Source: Yersinia vastinensis
GTDB taxonomy: Bacteria; Pseudomonadota; Gammaproteobacteria; Enterobacterales; Enterobacteriaceae
DNA: 64,000 nucleotides
Assembly (NCBI RefSeq): GCF_902726565.1
Contig: NZ_CACVAF010000006.1
Span: forward strand, 291,881 to 355,880
Reading direction: 5' to 3'
The first letter of the stretch is position 1, and each line of letters begins with the position of its first letter. The notes under the pieces were generated by a model. That model was not told where the DNA came from. It saw nothing but the letters and a program-made list of their open reading frames with translations, and ran no database searches. A program made the translations under genes and the position numbers. This document shows positions 1-9,190 of the stretch, in pieces.

Positions 1-126
1 ATGCCCAATAGATTTCAAATTGCAGGACGGCGGCAATCAATGGAATCCCGATGAGCTTACATCAGTAAGTGATTCGGGTGAGTGAGAGCAGCCAACACAC
101 CTGCAGTGTGAAAGATGATGGACATA
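1..126. repeat. ERIC (enterobacterial repetitive intergenic consensus) element
   Basis: An imperfect palindrome of about 125 bp fills the window start. Its centre pairs GAATCCCGATGAGCTTAC (from about 43) with GTAAGTGATTCGGGTGAG (from about 66), which is the ERIC core arrangement. The flanks (TTGCAGGACGGCGGCAA on the left, CAGCCAACACACCTGCAG on the right) match the remembered ERIC outer arms. It lies directly downstream of the fur stop codon, so it would be transcribed at the 3' end of the fur mRNA. The left end may be cut by the window edge. Confidence 0.85.
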
Positions 127-128
127 CT

Positions 129-575
129 TTATCTTTTATCGTGCGCAGACTCATTTTCGCGGCAATCGCCGGTCTCACAGTGGCCGTACAAATACAGACT
201 GTGATTGGTCAGTTTGATACCATGCTGTTTAGCAATTTCACGTTGAAGCGATTCAATGGATTCATTACTAAACTCGATCACTTTGCCGCAATCAAGGCAA
301 ATTAGGTGATCATGATGGTGCTGCTGCGTCAGCTCAAAGACTGATTTACCGCCTTCGAAATTGTGGCGGGTCACAATACCGGCATCGTCAAACTGGTTGA
401 GTACACGGTAAACCGTGGCTAAACCAATTTCTTCACCGATATCGATCAGCTTTTTATAAAGATCTTCCGCGCTGACGTGATGGCACGCCGGATCCTGCAA
501 CACTTCCAGAATCTTAAGCCGGGGCAGTGTTACTTTAAGTCCAGCGTTTTTTAAGGCTTTATTGTTGTCAGTCAT
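129..575 (-). CDS. fur: Ferric uptake regulator Fur
   Basis: Fur is the Fe(II)-responsive transcriptional repressor of iron acquisition. It binds Fur boxes as a dimer when loaded with Fe2+. The 148-residue product has the family's usual length. The N-terminal winged helix covers about residues 1-82. It is followed by the metal-site run HHHDH (86-90), the zinc pair C93/C96 in the CLDCGK motif, and a second cysteine pair near the C-terminus (GHCETGDC). The ATG at 575 gives the standard MTDNN start. It lies downstream of fldA in the same orientation, as in E. coli. An ERIC element directly follows the stop codon. Confidence 0.97.
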   Translation of the reverse strand: MTDNNKALKNAGLKVTLPRLKILEVLQDPACHHVSAEDLYKKLIDIGEEIGLATVYRVLNQFDDAGIVTRHNFEGGKSVFELTQQHHHDHLICLDCGKVIEFSNESIESLQREIAKQHGIKLTNHSLYLYGHCETGDCRENESAHDKR

Positions 576-637
576 GCGGATTCAGTCCTGTTACTATCGA
601 TTCAAATTAAGGCTGTTCAGCCTATGACATCCGTGGC

Positions 638-690
638 GCAATAATTACAATTGCGTCTCATTATAGAACTGCTAGCCCCAAATGAAAACC
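638..690 (-). promoter_or_regulatory. Probable fur promoter with Fur-box-like palindrome
   Basis: On the minus strand a perfect -10 hexamer TATAAT (660-665) has a weak TTTTCA-like -35 about 17 bp upstream. Just downstream is an inverted repeat GCAAT-N7-ATTGC (638-654), AT-rich like a Fur box. Fur autoregulation is known in enterobacteria. The match to the 19-bp Fur consensus here is only partial, so the operator assignment is an inference. Confidence 0.45.
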
Positions 691-982
691 GTGGTTGTTA
701 ACAAAGATATAATTGCACACTTTGTCAGATTAATCATGCAATGTATTGATGAATGGGATTGTTGCATGCTTCAAGTATAAAGCGGCTACGCCGAACGTTA
801 CACATTTGTAGCGGTTTATTTTCATTTTGCACAGATGATAATGCTGATCTGTGGGCTGCTTAACAAAGCGCATTCTGACCACAAATAAAACCATGTGAAA
901 TTTGTGACTATAAGCCGAGCTTAATGAGATTAAGAGTCTGTGAGGGGCAAAAAAAAGAGCGCCAAAAGGGATTGAAATTTAT
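691..982. other. fur-fldA intergenic stretch without a gene
   Basis: This part of the 459-bp gap between fldA and fur shows no convincing open reading frame on the minus strand. In E. coli a short leader peptide (uof) precedes fur. No clear counterpart with a start codon and ribosome site was found here. The rest of the gap holds the fur promoter and a hairpin listed separately. Confidence 0.4.
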
Positions 983-1022
983 GGAAACGCTTAGCGGAGT
1001 ACATCATCCACCAAGCGTTTCC
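983..1022 (-). terminator. Hairpin downstream of fldA
   Basis: A perfect 10-bp inverted repeat, GGAAACGCTT (983-992) and AAGCGTTTCC (1013-1022), lies 12 bp past the fldA stop codon. On the minus strand it is followed by an AT-rich stretch rather than a clean U-run. It may be an attenuating or mRNA-protecting hairpin rather than a strong terminator. Confidence 0.45.
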
Positions 1023-1034
1023 TATCTGACAAAT

Positions 1035-1562
1035 TTAGCCAGTGATCTCGGCCAGATTCAGCTCTTCACTGATCTGTTTAACCCAAGCTTCAACACGTTC
1101 ATTGGTCAATTCTGGCTGGCGGTCTTCATCGATAGCTAATCCAATGAAATGATCATCATCAGCCAGACCTTTAGATGCTTCGAAGTGGTAACCCGCAGTT
1201 GGCCAGTGACCGACGATTGCGGCACCGCGTGGTTCGATGATGTCGCGCACGGTCCCCATCGCATCACAGAAATATTCTGCGTAGTCTTCCTGATCACCAC
1301 AACCGAACAAAGCAACCAATTTGCCATTGAAATCGATCTCTTCCAGTGTTGGGAAAAAATCATCCCAGTCACACTGTGCTTCGCCGTAGTACCAGGTAGG
1401 GATACCAAGCAGCAGGATATCGAAACCTTCTAAATCTTCTTTACTACTTTTGGCAATGTCGTGAACCTCAGCAACCTCTTTGCCCAGTTGCTTTTGGATC
1501 ATCTTGGCAATGTTTTCGGTATTGCCAGTATCGCTGCCAAAGAAAATGCCTACAGTTGCCAT
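1035..1562 (-). CDS. fldA: Flavodoxin I
   Basis: FldA is a small FMN protein that carries low-potential electrons in the cytoplasm to enzymes such as biotin synthase, methionine synthase and IspG/IspH. The 175-residue product begins with the FMN phosphate loop (SDTGNTENIAK, about residues 10-20). It has the isoalloxazine-stacking Trp in PTWYYGEAQCDW (about 55-66) and the loop GDQEDYAEYF with its Tyr (about 90-99). The length matches long-chain enterobacterial flavodoxins. The ATG at 1562 is preceded by AAAGG. It sits upstream of fur in the same orientation, as in related genomes. Confidence 0.97.
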   Translation of the reverse strand: MATVGIFFGSDTGNTENIAKMIQKQLGKEVAEVHDIAKSSKEDLEGFDILLLGIPTWYYGEAQCDWDDFFPTLEEIDFNGKLVALFGCGDQEDYAEYFCDAMGTVRDIIEPRGAAIVGHWPTAGYHFEASKGLADDDHFIGLAIDEDRQPELTNERVEAWVKQISEELNLAEITG

Positions 1563-1711
1563 ATAACTTAATACCTTTTAAATTCAAATAGTTATGCCAA
1601 TTACTGAGCACGCTGCCCAACAATATAACACATTTCATAGGGCGACATCATGCCAGAAAACGCCGTCAGGCTCATATCAAGTTCATGCGATATTAAATTT
1701 TTGTGAGCCGC

Positions 1712-1738
1712 TCAATCTTATAACGCTATTGCCGATAA
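1712..1738 (+). promoter_or_regulatory. FliA (sigma-28) type promoter of the chemoreceptor gene
   Basis: A perfect sigma-28 -10 element GCCGATAA lies at 1731-1738. An 11-bp spacer separates it from TCAATCTT (1712-1719), which matches 5 of 8 positions of the TAAAGTTT -35. It lies about 175 bp upstream of the chemoreceptor start, where a flagellar-regulon promoter is expected. The remaining sequence between 1563 and 1912 shows no other gene. Confidence 0.75.
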
Positions 1739-1912
1739 CCTTTGTGTAACTGAATGGTTGCAATTTGCGGTGCCAGGGGGAAAACCGCCAGATGAAAGTT
1801 TGTCGGGAAAGGAGTTGTCGTTAGCTGTATGGAACGTCCTTTATTGCTTTTAGGTCATCAAATAACACCAGAGTCTCTATCGGTAACTATCCGATATATA
1901 AGGGGAACGAAC

Positions 1913-3574
1913 ATGCAGTTTTTAAAAAATATCACCATCAGAGTTGCATTACTTTGGGTGCTTGGCGCCTTTTGTCTGCTTTGGGGCGGCGTATCCACTT
2001 ATACGTTGCTGTCACTGAACCAACTCACCCAATCCTCTAACGCCAATAGCGTGCTGGTTGAAAACATGAATTTGGTCAATCAGGGGACAGATCAATACTT
2101 CCGAATGGTAACTCGTCTCGCCCGTGCAGTGGATTATCGCCAAAGCGGTAACATTGCAGACGCAGATAAAGAGCTAAAATCATCCAATGTCGCGCTGGAG
2201 AATCTGAAGAAAAAACTCGCAGAGTTTAAGGCTATCGATCATGCACAGATTGATCCTGCTTTAGTTACTGGAGTGATTGATGGGTGGAGTGGATTAATTG
2301 AACAGGGTGTAATGCCGCTTTATCAGGCGGCAATGGATAACAATAGTGCCACCTATCAAGATTTAGCGAAAAAAACAGTACCCGCATTGAGTCGCCAGTA
2401 TGGCTCCGTGGCTGAAGCCTTTAATCAGGCTGCCTCGAAAGCTATTGGTGTGGCCAAAGATCAATTCTCTCAGTTAACCAAAGTGAGCAGCATTACATTG
2501 ATCTCTGCTTTAGTTGCGGGTCTGGTGATTTTGCTGGCAACCGATCGTTATCTGGTTGCCAATTTGGTACGTCCATTGGACGATATTCGCGCACATTTCC
2601 GGGTTATTGCTTCAGGGCAACTTGGGCAACCTATCGTCGATTTTGGTCGTAACTGCGTTGGACAACTGTTCCCACTATTACGGGACGTACAAACCAGTCT
2701 GGTAAACACGGTACAAGCGATTCGCAGTAGTACTGATGGGATTTATCATGGTGCTGCCGAAATTTCTGCCGGTAATACTGACTTATCTTCTCGTACCGAA
2801 CAGCAGGCAGCTGCTCTTGAAGAAACGGCAGCCAGCATGGAGCAGCTAACCGCAACGGTGAAACATAATGCGGATAATGCGCATCATGCCAGCCAACTGG
2901 CGGCTAATGCTTCTGCAACAGCGAAAAAGGGAGGGGCGCTGGTTGCCGATGTGGTGAACACCATGAACGAGATTTCAGCCAGTTCGCGGAAAATAGCTGA
3001 CATTACGACGGTGATTAACAGCATTGCTTTCCAGACCAATATTTTGGCACTGAATGCGGCAGTTGAGGCAGCCCGTGCAGGCGAGCAAGGTCGCGGTTTT
3101 GCCGTGGTTGCCAGTGAGGTTCGTAATTTGGCTCAACGCAGTGCTCAGGCTGCGAAGGAGATTGATGGTTTAATTAATGAGTCCGTCGGTCGGGTCAGCA
3201 GCGGTTCTACTTTGGTGGAAAGTGCCGGTGTCACGATGGATGAGATTGTTCGTTCTATCACTAATGTGACAGATTTAATGGGCGAGATTGCCTCTGCTTC
3301 TGATGAACAAAGTAAAGGTATTAGTCAGGTTGGGCAGGCGGTGGCTGAAATGGACAGCGTGACTCAGCAAAATGCAGCGCTGGTGCAAGAAGCGTCCCGT
3401 GCAGCGACATCACTTGAGGAGCAAGCGACACAATTAAATCGGGCTGTCGCGGTGTTTAAACTGCGGTCAGATGATGAGCAAGCAAAACCGGCGGTGAAAT
3501 CTCGGGTAAAAGTACTCGCTGCTACACCTGTTGTTAGCAAGGTAGACAGCAACGCCAATTGGGAAACATTCTAA
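1913..3574 (+). CDS. Methyl-accepting chemotaxis protein (Tsr/Tar-type chemoreceptor)
   Basis: This is an inner-membrane chemoreceptor that senses a periplasmic ligand and controls CheA kinase. From the ATG at 1913 (AGGGG upstream) it is 553 residues; the frame is open upstream from 1829, but that extension has no ribosome site. It has TM1 at about residues 8-30, a periplasmic four-helix domain, TM2 ([15 protein letters not shown], about 190-210), a HAMP domain and a long cytoplasmic coiled coil. The conserved signalling hairpin includes [20 protein letters not shown]. It ends in NWETF, the C-terminal pentapeptide that tethers CheR and CheB in high-abundance receptors. The gene interrupts the E. 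coli order fldA-ybfE. The ligand cannot be deduced. Confidence 0.93.
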   Translation: MQFLKNITIRVALLWVLGAFCLLWGGVSTYTLLSLNQLTQSSNANSVLVENMNLVNQGTDQYFRMVTRLARAVDYRQSGNIADADKELKSSNVALENLKKKLAEFKAIDHAQIDPALVTGVIDGWSGLIEQGVMPLYQAAMDNNSATYQDLAKKTVPALSRQYGSVAEAFNQAASKAIGVAKDQFSQLTKVSSITLISALVAGLVILLATDRYLVANLVRPLDDIRAHFRVIASGQLGQPIVDFGRNCVGQLFPLLRDVQTSLVNTVQAIRSSTDGIYHGAAEISAGNTDLSSRTEQQAAALEETAASMEQLTATVKHNADNAHHASQLAANASATAKKGGALVADVVNTMNEISASSRKIADITTVINSIAFQTNILALNAAVEAARAGEQGRGFAVVASEVRNLAQRSAQAAKEIDGLINESVGRVSSGSTLVESAGVTMDEIVRSITNVTDLMGEIASASDEQSKGISQVGQAVAEMDSVTQQNAALVQEASRAATSLEEQATQLNRAVAVFKLRSDDEQAKPAVKSRVKVLAATPVVSKVDSNANWETF

Positions 3575-3596
3575 GTCGATAGGATATTAAGGGATA

Positions 3597-3628
3597 ACGG
3601 CGTGGCGTAATAACTTACGCCACGCCGT
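3597..3628. terminator. Bidirectional hairpin between convergent genes
   Basis: A perfect 14-bp stem with a TAAC loop (ACGGCGTGGCGTAA against TTACGCCACGCCGT) separates the convergent chemoreceptor gene and ybfE. There is no U-run on either side, but position and stem strength suit a shared terminator. Confidence 0.6.
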
Positions 3629-3645
3629 CGTGGTCACCGAAAAGG

Positions 3646-3933
3646 TTAAAACCCCTCTTGCGAGTGCTCTAATTGAGCAAGCAACATCTGTTCAATCAGT
3701 TCACTGCGGCTGATGTTACGTTGCTCTGCAAGGCTATTGAGAGCATCGACGGCATCGGCATTAATCTTCAGTTCCACGCGTCGTAAGCCACGTACTTTAT
3801 CGCGCCGTAGTTGATTTCGCTTATTAATTCTAAGCTGCTCATCACGGGATAATGGGTTTGTTTTCGGGCGCCCCGGACGGCGTTCATCTGCGAACAGATC
3901 CAGCGTCGTGCGATCCGTTTGTTCTTTTGCCAT
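3646..3933 (-). CDS. ybfE: YbfE, small ribbon-helix-helix-like protein (LexA-regulated in E. coli)
   Basis: This is a 95-residue basic protein. Its C-terminal half (VELKINADAVDALNSLAEQRNISRSELIEQML in outline, about 53-84) has the beta-strand plus two-helix pattern of ribbon-helix-helix DNA-binding proteins. The N-terminal half is rich in Arg and Lys. The E. coli homologue is annotated as a LexA-regulated protein of unknown function. Its place immediately before ybfF and seqA is conserved. No clear CTGT-N8-ACAG LexA box was found in the 300 bp upstream, so SOS control is not supported by this sequence. Confidence 0.85.
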   Translation of the reverse strand: MAKEQTDRTTLDLFADERRPGRPKTNPLSRDEQLRINKRNQLRRDKVRGLRRVELKINADAVDALNSLAEQRNISRSELIEQMLLAQLEHSQEGF

Positions 3934-4235
3934 AGGTAGCGGTACTACAAGGGATTGACATCAAAAAGCTTGATGATTCGGTTTACACGTTTCAGGTTGA
4001 GAACATAGATAGAGAGCATTGAGTTACCTATAGACCAGCAGCCTGAATTTGTATTTGCCACTAAACGCCGCAGCAAATTTATAGCGCGCCATAATACCTC
4101 AGCCAACCGAGCAACGACAATGCTTTACTGTGATTAGATTGGGCTAATTCATTCTTTTTTGCACAATTTTTCCACAGGTAATACATTTCTTTTCCCCAGG
4201 AGATGTTTTTTTAAACAATCCCAGTGGCGGCCTCT
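3934..4235. other. ybfE-ybfF intergenic region, no gene seen
   Basis: About 300 bp between ybfF and ybfE, both on the minus strand, show no convincing ORF, RNA gene or strong inverted repeat. The ybfE promoter must lie at the high-coordinate end of this gap or overlap the end of ybfF. No canonical LexA operator is visible. Confidence 0.4.
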
Positions 4236-5003
4236 TTAATCGTTATCAATAAAGCGGTGAATCGCGCGCAATACTGAATCTGGTTTTTCCGCATGAACCC
4301 AATGACCGGTCCCCGCTACTACATGAGCACGCGCTTGCGGGAACTGACGTGCTATTTCATCACGGTAGCCGTCTTGAATATAGGGTGATAATTCACCACG
4401 AATAAACAAAATAGGGTGTGGCCAAGGGGGGATGGGTTGCCAGCCAACAATATTTTCATATTGATTCCACAATGCTGGTACATCAAAACGCCACTCACCA
4501 TTGTGAAATGATTTTAATAAGAACTGAATAACTCCTTCATCCCTTATTAACTCGCGCATTAATTGGGCGGCCTGCTGACGCTGGGTGATGCCCGCGACAC
4601 TGACAGCATTAATTGCAGCAAAAATTTGATCATGGCGGCGTACTTGATAATTCACTGGCGCGATATCAATGGCGACCAGCTTTTCAATGCGGTTTGGTGC
4701 TATGGCTGTCATCGCCATCGCCACTTTTCCGCCCATCGAATGACCGATAATGATCGCTTTTTCTATGGCGAGCTGATCCATTAATTCCAGTACATCTTGC
4801 GCCATATCCGGGTAACTTACCTGTGGCGAACGTGGGGATAAACCGTGGTCGCGCAAATCCACTTGAATAACGTTATGGTCTTGATGCAAATCACGCGCTA
4901 ATACACCAAGATTATCAAGATTACCAAATAACCCATGAATCAGAATAATGGGTAGAGATGGGGTGGGAGAAAGTGCGTTTTGTATGCGGAAGTTTAATTT
5001 CAT
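4236..5003 (-). CDS. ybfF: Alpha/beta-hydrolase esterase YbfF
   Basis: A cytoplasmic alpha/beta-hydrolase with esterase activity in the E. coli homologue. It carries the oxyanion-hole motif HGLFG near residue 22, the nucleophile elbow GHSMGG with the catalytic Ser near residue 90, and the catalytic His in GTGHWVHAEKP near the C-terminus. The start at 5003 (MKLNF) is chosen because E. coli YbfF starts MKLN. The frame stays open to a TTG at 5054 and an ATG at 5015, and no start has a strong ribosome site. It lies divergent from seqA. The physiological substrate is not known. Confidence 0.9.
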   Translation of the reverse strand: MKLNFRIQNALSPTPSLPIILIHGLFGNLDNLGVLARDLHQDHNVIQVDLRDHGLSPRSPQVSYPDMAQDVLELMDQLAIEKAIIIGHSMGGKVAMAMTAIAPNRIEKLVAIDIAPVNYQVRRHDQIFAAINAVSVAGITQRQQAAQLMRELIRDEGVIQFLLKSFHNGEWRFDVPALWNQYENIVGWQPIPPWPHPILFIRGELSPYIQDGYRDEIARQFPQARAHVVAGTGHWVHAEKPDSVLRAIHRFIDND

Positions 5004-5228
5004 GGCGAAGTTCATACTGAGAGATATTCTGGTTAGGGTATCATGACTGAGCAACGGTGTGCTGCTCCATCATTATTTGCCTTGTCAGGTATATGTAGAT
5101 TATTGCGTCATTACTGCTGCAATGGGGGATTTATCCTAATAAGGCCATGATAAAGGTACTCGTCAGCGCGCTTTGACTTTATAATCCTAAGATATGCATA
5201 AGAAAGTAGAAAACCGTACTGGATAAAG

Positions 5229-5756
5229 ATGAAAACTATTGAACTCGACGAAGAACTTTATCGCTATATTGCCAGCCATACGCAACACATTGGTGAGAGC
5301 GCGTCCGATATTTTACGGCGCATGCTGAAGTTTACGGCTGGTCAGCCGGTACCGAATTTACCTACCAATAATGAGGCTGCGAAAACAGTCACCGCGCCAG
5401 CACCGCGAGATAAGGTCCGTGCTGTTCGCGAATTATTACTGTCTGATGAATATGCGGAGCAAAATAGGGCGGTTAACCGCTTTATGTTAGTGCTGTCAAC
5501 ATTATATACCTTGGATGCACAGGCATTTGCTGAGGCAACTGAATCATTACATGGCCGTACTCGGGTATATTTTGCCGGTGACCAACAGACCTTGTTACAA
5601 AACGGGACGCATACTAAGCCCAAACACGTTCCTGGTACGCCATACTGGGTTATCACCAATACCAATACCGAGCGTAAACGCAGCATGGTGCAACATATTA
5701 TGCTGACAATGCAGTTCCCGCCGGATTTGGCTGAGAAAGTGTGCGGAACTATCTGA
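5229..5756 (+). CDS. seqA: Negative modulator of replication initiation SeqA
   Basis: SeqA binds clusters of hemimethylated GATC sites, sequesters oriC after firing and organises new DNA behind forks. The 175-residue product starts MKTIELDEELYRYIASHT, the N-terminal oligomerisation domain. After a variable linker (about residues 40-60) comes the C-terminal DNA-binding domain, which includes GRTRVYFA and the TPYWVITNTNTERKRSMV region. It is slightly shorter than the 181-residue E. coli protein, mainly in the linker. It is followed 77 bp later by pgm, as in E. coli, where the two genes are cotranscribed. Confidence 0.97.
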   Translation: MKTIELDEELYRYIASHTQHIGESASDILRRMLKFTAGQPVPNLPTNNEAAKTVTAPAPRDKVRAVRELLLSDEYAEQNRAVNRFMLVLSTLYTLDAQAFAEATESLHGRTRVYFAGDQQTLLQNGTHTKPKHVPGTPYWVITNTNTERKRSMVQHIMLTMQFPPDLAEKVCGTI

Positions 5757-5833
5757 TTTCATTTAACTATCCTCTTTTATCTTTGATGGTTTTTTGCACC
5801 ATCAAGGGTAAAAGTGCAAGCATATAGGGAGTC

Positions 5834-7480
5834 GTGACTTTGGCTAATCACCCTCGTGCTGGGCAAGCTGCTCAGCAAAGCGATTTGATTAATGTTGCTC
5901 AGCTCACATCGCAATATTATGTATTGCAGCCTGAGGCTGAAAACCCAGCCCATGCGGTTAAGTTTGGCACTTCAGGTCACCGCGGCAGCGCGGCACGTCA
6001 CAGTTTTAATGAAGCCCATATTTTGGCTATTGCTCAGGCAATCGCGGAAGTTCGTCACGAGAACGGTATTACCGGCCCGTGCTATGTGGGTAAAGATACT
6101 CATGCACTGTCTGAGCCCGCCTTTATTTCGGTATTGGAAGTGCTGACGGCGAATGGTGTGGATGTTGTTGTTCAACAAGACAATGGTTTCACCCCGACGC
6201 CGGCTATTTCACATGCCATTCTTTGCTATAACGCGCAGGGCAAAAACGTTGCTGATGGTATTGTCATTACACCATCACACAATCCACCCGAAGATGGTGG
6301 TATTAAATACAATCCGCCAAATGGTGGCCCAGCGGATACCAACCTGACGTCAGTCATTGAAAAACGTGCAAATGAATTACTCCGCCTGAAATTAAGCGGT
6401 GTTAAACGTCAGACATTGGATAAAGCTTGGAAAGGCAATCACCTGCGTGAGCAGGATTTGATTCAGCCCTATGTCGAAGGTTTAGTTGATGTGGTGGATA
6501 TTCCCGCCATTCAAAAAGCGGGTCTGAAGTTGGGTGTTGATCCCCTCGGCGGTTCTGGTATTGCCTATTGGCAACGTATTGGCGAACACTATAAGTTGGA
6601 TCTGACACTGGTCAATGATTCTATCGATCAGACTTTCCGCTTTATGCATCTGGATCATGATGGCGTGATCCGCATGGACTGCTCATCAGAATCAGCAATG
6701 GCAGGCTTGTTAGCTCTGCGCGATAAATTTGATTTAGCCTTTGCCAATGATCCCGACTATGACCGCCACGGCATTGTCACTCCTATCGGGTTAATGAATC
6801 CCAATCATTATTTAGCAGTATCAATCAATTATCTGTTCCAACATCGTCCACAATGGGGTGCTGATGTGGCTGTCGGTAAGACACTGGTATCCAGTGCGAT
6901 GATTGATAGAGTGGTTGCGGATTTAGGCCGTAAGCTGGTGGAAGTTCCCGTCGGATTCAAATGGTTTGTCGATGGGTTACACGACGGCAGTTTTGGTTTT
7001 GGTGGTGAAGAGAGTGCCGGGGCATCTTTCCTGCGCTTTAATGGTAAGCCTTGGTCGACAGATAAAGATGGCATTATCATGTGCTTGTTAGCGGCTGAAA
7101 TCACGGCAGTAACCGGCAAAAACCCACAACATCATTATGATGATTTAGCGAAGCGTTTTGGTGCGCCGAGCTATAACCGTATTCAGGCTCCAGCAACGCA
7201 GGCACAGAAAAATGCTTTGTCGAAGTTGTCACCTGAAATGGTCAAAGCCAACACACTGGCAGGTGATCCTATTACTGCTCGCTTGACTACGGCACCGGGC
7301 AACGGCGCGTCAATTGGTGGGTTGAAAGTGATGACTGATAACGGTTGGTTTGCTGCCCGTCCATCAGGCACTGAAGAGGCTTATAAAATTTACTGTGAGA
7401 GCTTCCTTGGTGCGGAACATCGCGAAAAGATAGAGCAAGAAGCGGTCGATATTGTCAGTGATGTACTCGCGGGTAAGTAG
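5834..7480 (+). CDS. pgm: Phosphoglucomutase (alpha-D-glucose phosphate-specific)
   Basis: Pgm interconverts glucose 1-phosphate and glucose 6-phosphate in the cytoplasm, linking glycolysis to glycogen, trehalose and UDP-glucose envelope sugars. The 548-residue protein has the catalytic phosphoserine loop [11 protein letters not shown] (about residues 145-155), the Mg-binding DPDYDRHG (about 306-313), the sugar-specificity loop GGEESAGAS (about 393-401) and the phosphate-binding RPSGTE near the C-terminus. Two starts are possible: GTG 5834, and in-frame TTG 5840, which aligns with the E. coli start. GGGAG precedes both. Confidence 0.97.
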   Translation: MTLANHPRAGQAAQQSDLINVAQLTSQYYVLQPEAENPAHAVKFGTSGHRGSAARHSFNEAHILAIAQAIAEVRHENGITGPCYVGKDTHALSEPAFISVLEVLTANGVDVVVQQDNGFTPTPAISHAILCYNAQGKNVADGIVITPSHNPPEDGGIKYNPPNGGPADTNLTSVIEKRANELLRLKLSGVKRQTLDKAWKGNHLREQDLIQPYVEGLVDVVDIPAIQKAGLKLGVDPLGGSGIAYWQRIGEHYKLDLTLVNDSIDQTFRFMHLDHDGVIRMDCSSESAMAGLLALRDKFDLAFANDPDYDRHGIVTPIGLMNPNHYLAVSINYLFQHRPQWGADVAVGKTLVSSAMIDRVVADLGRKLVEVPVGFKWFVDGLHDGSFGFGGEESAGASFLRFNGKPWSTDKDGIIMCLLAAEITAVTGKNPQHHYDDLAKRFGAPSYNRIQAPATQAQKNALSKLSPEMVKANTLAGDPITARLTTAPGNGASIGGLKVMTDNGWFAARPSGTEEAYKIYCESFLGAEHREKIEQEAVDIVSDVLAGK

Positions 7481-7493
7481 TTATTGCCAGTAA

Positions 7494-7520
7494 GAAATAG
7501 CGCCGGTATGGCGCTATTTC
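7494..7520. terminator. Hairpin between pgm and the convergent RTX gene
   Basis: A perfect 11-bp stem GAAATAGCGCC / GGCGCTATTTC with a 5-nt loop, 13 bp after the pgm stop. It can serve as a terminator for pgm and, read backwards, for the minus-strand RTX gene that ends at 7567. Confidence 0.7.
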
Positions 7521-7566
7521 TTCGGCATCAGTTGAAATCGTCACTGTGCAAACAATCTTATTGTGA

Positions 7567-9030
7567 TTAATGATTTATAGCCGCAATTTTATTAGAAAAA
7601 TAATCTTGAGTATTATTATCGTGTTTGAGATATATACTATTTTCTTGCGAAATATCTTTTGGTGAAAAATAAGAAATAGCGAATGTAATTTGAGATATAT
7701 CGGGAATATTATCGCACGAATGGAGATGTTGATTTTTATGCGCTGATACTCGTTGGTCATTTTTAACCTTGAGCACATCTACAAGTTTTGTTCCTTTCAA
7801 TTTCTCAAGATCAGGCATTTGGTTAGAAAAACCTATTGATAAATCAGTCCGATAAAAATCACCTAAATCATTTTTAGTCGCCAGTTGAGAAAGTGCTTTT
7901 TCAGGGGTATTAGCGTATTGTTTTACCATAATATCGAGCAGTTTTTTTTGGCGTTTCTTATCATTTTCACTGCCATGCTTGAGATAAGATTTTGTTTGTA
8001 AATTTTTAACTTTATAACCATTTTTAGAGTATTGATCTTTGATGATAATAATTAAGTTATCACTTTTTTCTTCGTCGCCTGAGATAACCAAGTGATTACC
8101 ATAGCGTTCGAAATTTAATTGATGGAAAAAACGGTCAAGAATACTAATAGTATTTTCTTCACCACTATGCTCATTAATTAAATTAATCCCATCCGACGGA
8201 GAGAATCCGTACAAGTCATCACCCTCGCCACCTGCTAAATAATCGTTATTTCTTCCACCTATAATAAGGTCGTTACCTTTTCCACCATATATATTATCAT
8301 TACCACATCCTTGATATTCTGCTGCATAAAGGCCCAAACCGTCAGCATCTCCCTGTAATTCATCGTCACCATCACCTCCATCTAGATAATCATCACCATC
8401 CCCTCCTGCTAATCCATCATCACCTGCACCACCGACTAAAACATCATTACCATTTTGGCCAAACAAGGAATCAAAAGAATCATGACCAAAGATAATGTCG
8501 TTACCATCACCCCCTGCTAAATTGTCATTTTTATCACCGCCAATAATAGTGTTGTTGCCTTTCCCTCCGGTGACACCATTTCTAATATATTTCTCTCCTA
8601 ATAATCTCTCATTATCATTTAGGATGACTTCTTTTAAAGGAATAGTATTAGAGATTATATTTTGTGCAGAGATATAGGGTAAATCTTTTCTCGTTAGGAA
8701 GAGATATTTGTTGGGACCGTCGTAAACATTTTTCTCTTTGTAAGGTTCTTTTAACGTCAAGAATAACTCATTTTCAACACCATTTTTTTCACGCAATATT
8801 ATAGAGTTTATAATTAAATTTTTGTTTTTAACGACTTCGTAATGTTTTTCGGATAAAACGTTTTTATCACTATCTAATATTGTTACTATCAGTTCTGAAT
8901 TTGAGTAGTGAAAGAATACGTTATCGAGAGATAGGTTATCTAAATAAATGGTTTTTTTATCTCGATATATACTCAATGGATCTGTTGGTGGGGTGAATTT
9001 TATATTTGCATTGGTTTTTATTGCGATCAA
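7567..9030 (-). CDS. RTX-repeat (hemolysin-type calcium-binding) protein, paralogue A
   Basis: A 487-residue protein that is not a named toxin to me. Residues 1-150 form a beta-rich N-terminal domain without a recognisable catalytic motif. Residues about 154-272 hold glycine/aspartate nonapeptides (for example GGDGDDYLDGGDGDDEL), the calcium-binding parallel beta-roll of type I-secreted proteins. After them comes a segment (INEHSGEENTISI, FERYGNHLVI) typical of hemolysin-related C-terminal domains, then about 150 residues shared with the neighbouring paralogue. There is no signal peptide, which fits type I secretion. It starts with TTG behind AAAGGAA. Base composition is clearly AT-rich compared with pgm, which suggests acquisition. 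Confidence 0.8.
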   Translation of the reverse strand: MIAIKTNANIKFTPPTDPLSIYRDKKTIYLDNLSLDNVFFHYSNSELIVTILDSDKNVLSEKHYEVVKNKNLIINSIILREKNGVENELFLTLKEPYKEKNVYDGPNKYLFLTRKDLPYISAQNIISNTIPLKEVILNDNERLLGEKYIRNGVTGGKGNNTIIGGDKNDNLAGGDGNDIIFGHDSFDSLFGQNGNDVLVGGAGDDGLAGGDGDDYLDGGDGDDELQGDADGLGLYAAEYQGCGNDNIYGGKGNDLIIGGRNNDYLAGGEGDDLYGFSPSDGINLINEHSGEENTISILDRFFHQLNFERYGNHLVISGDEEKSDNLIIIIKDQYSKNGYKVKNLQTKSYLKHGSENDKKRQKKLLDIMVKQYANTPEKALSQLATKNDLGDFYRTDLSIGFSNQMPDLEKLKGTKLVDVLKVKNDQRVSAHKNQHLHSCDNIPDISQITFAISYFSPKDISQENSIYLKHDNNTQDYFSNKIAAINH

Positions 9031-9190
9031 AATGATTTCCTTTTATTTGATTGTTAGCGGGTGTACTCCTGTTGTAATTTATCTGTATTATTATTTTTAA
9101 TAAACTTAAATAGCATTATTATTGTTTCTTTAATTAATCATAGTTATAATCCCACTCTATTTATTTGCAACTATTGACAAACTATTCTTC

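Noticed and set aside
69..305. 78-codon ORF on the plus strand
   Set aside because: It starts inside the ERIC repeat and runs antisense through fur; no ribosome site or homology.
576..1034. A uof-like leader peptide gene upstream of fur
   Set aside because: No minus-strand ORF with start, ribosome site and overlap with fur could be supported.
3934..4235. LexA box expected upstream of ybfE
   Set aside because: No CTGT-N8-ACAG sequence was found in the gap, so no SOS operator is reported.
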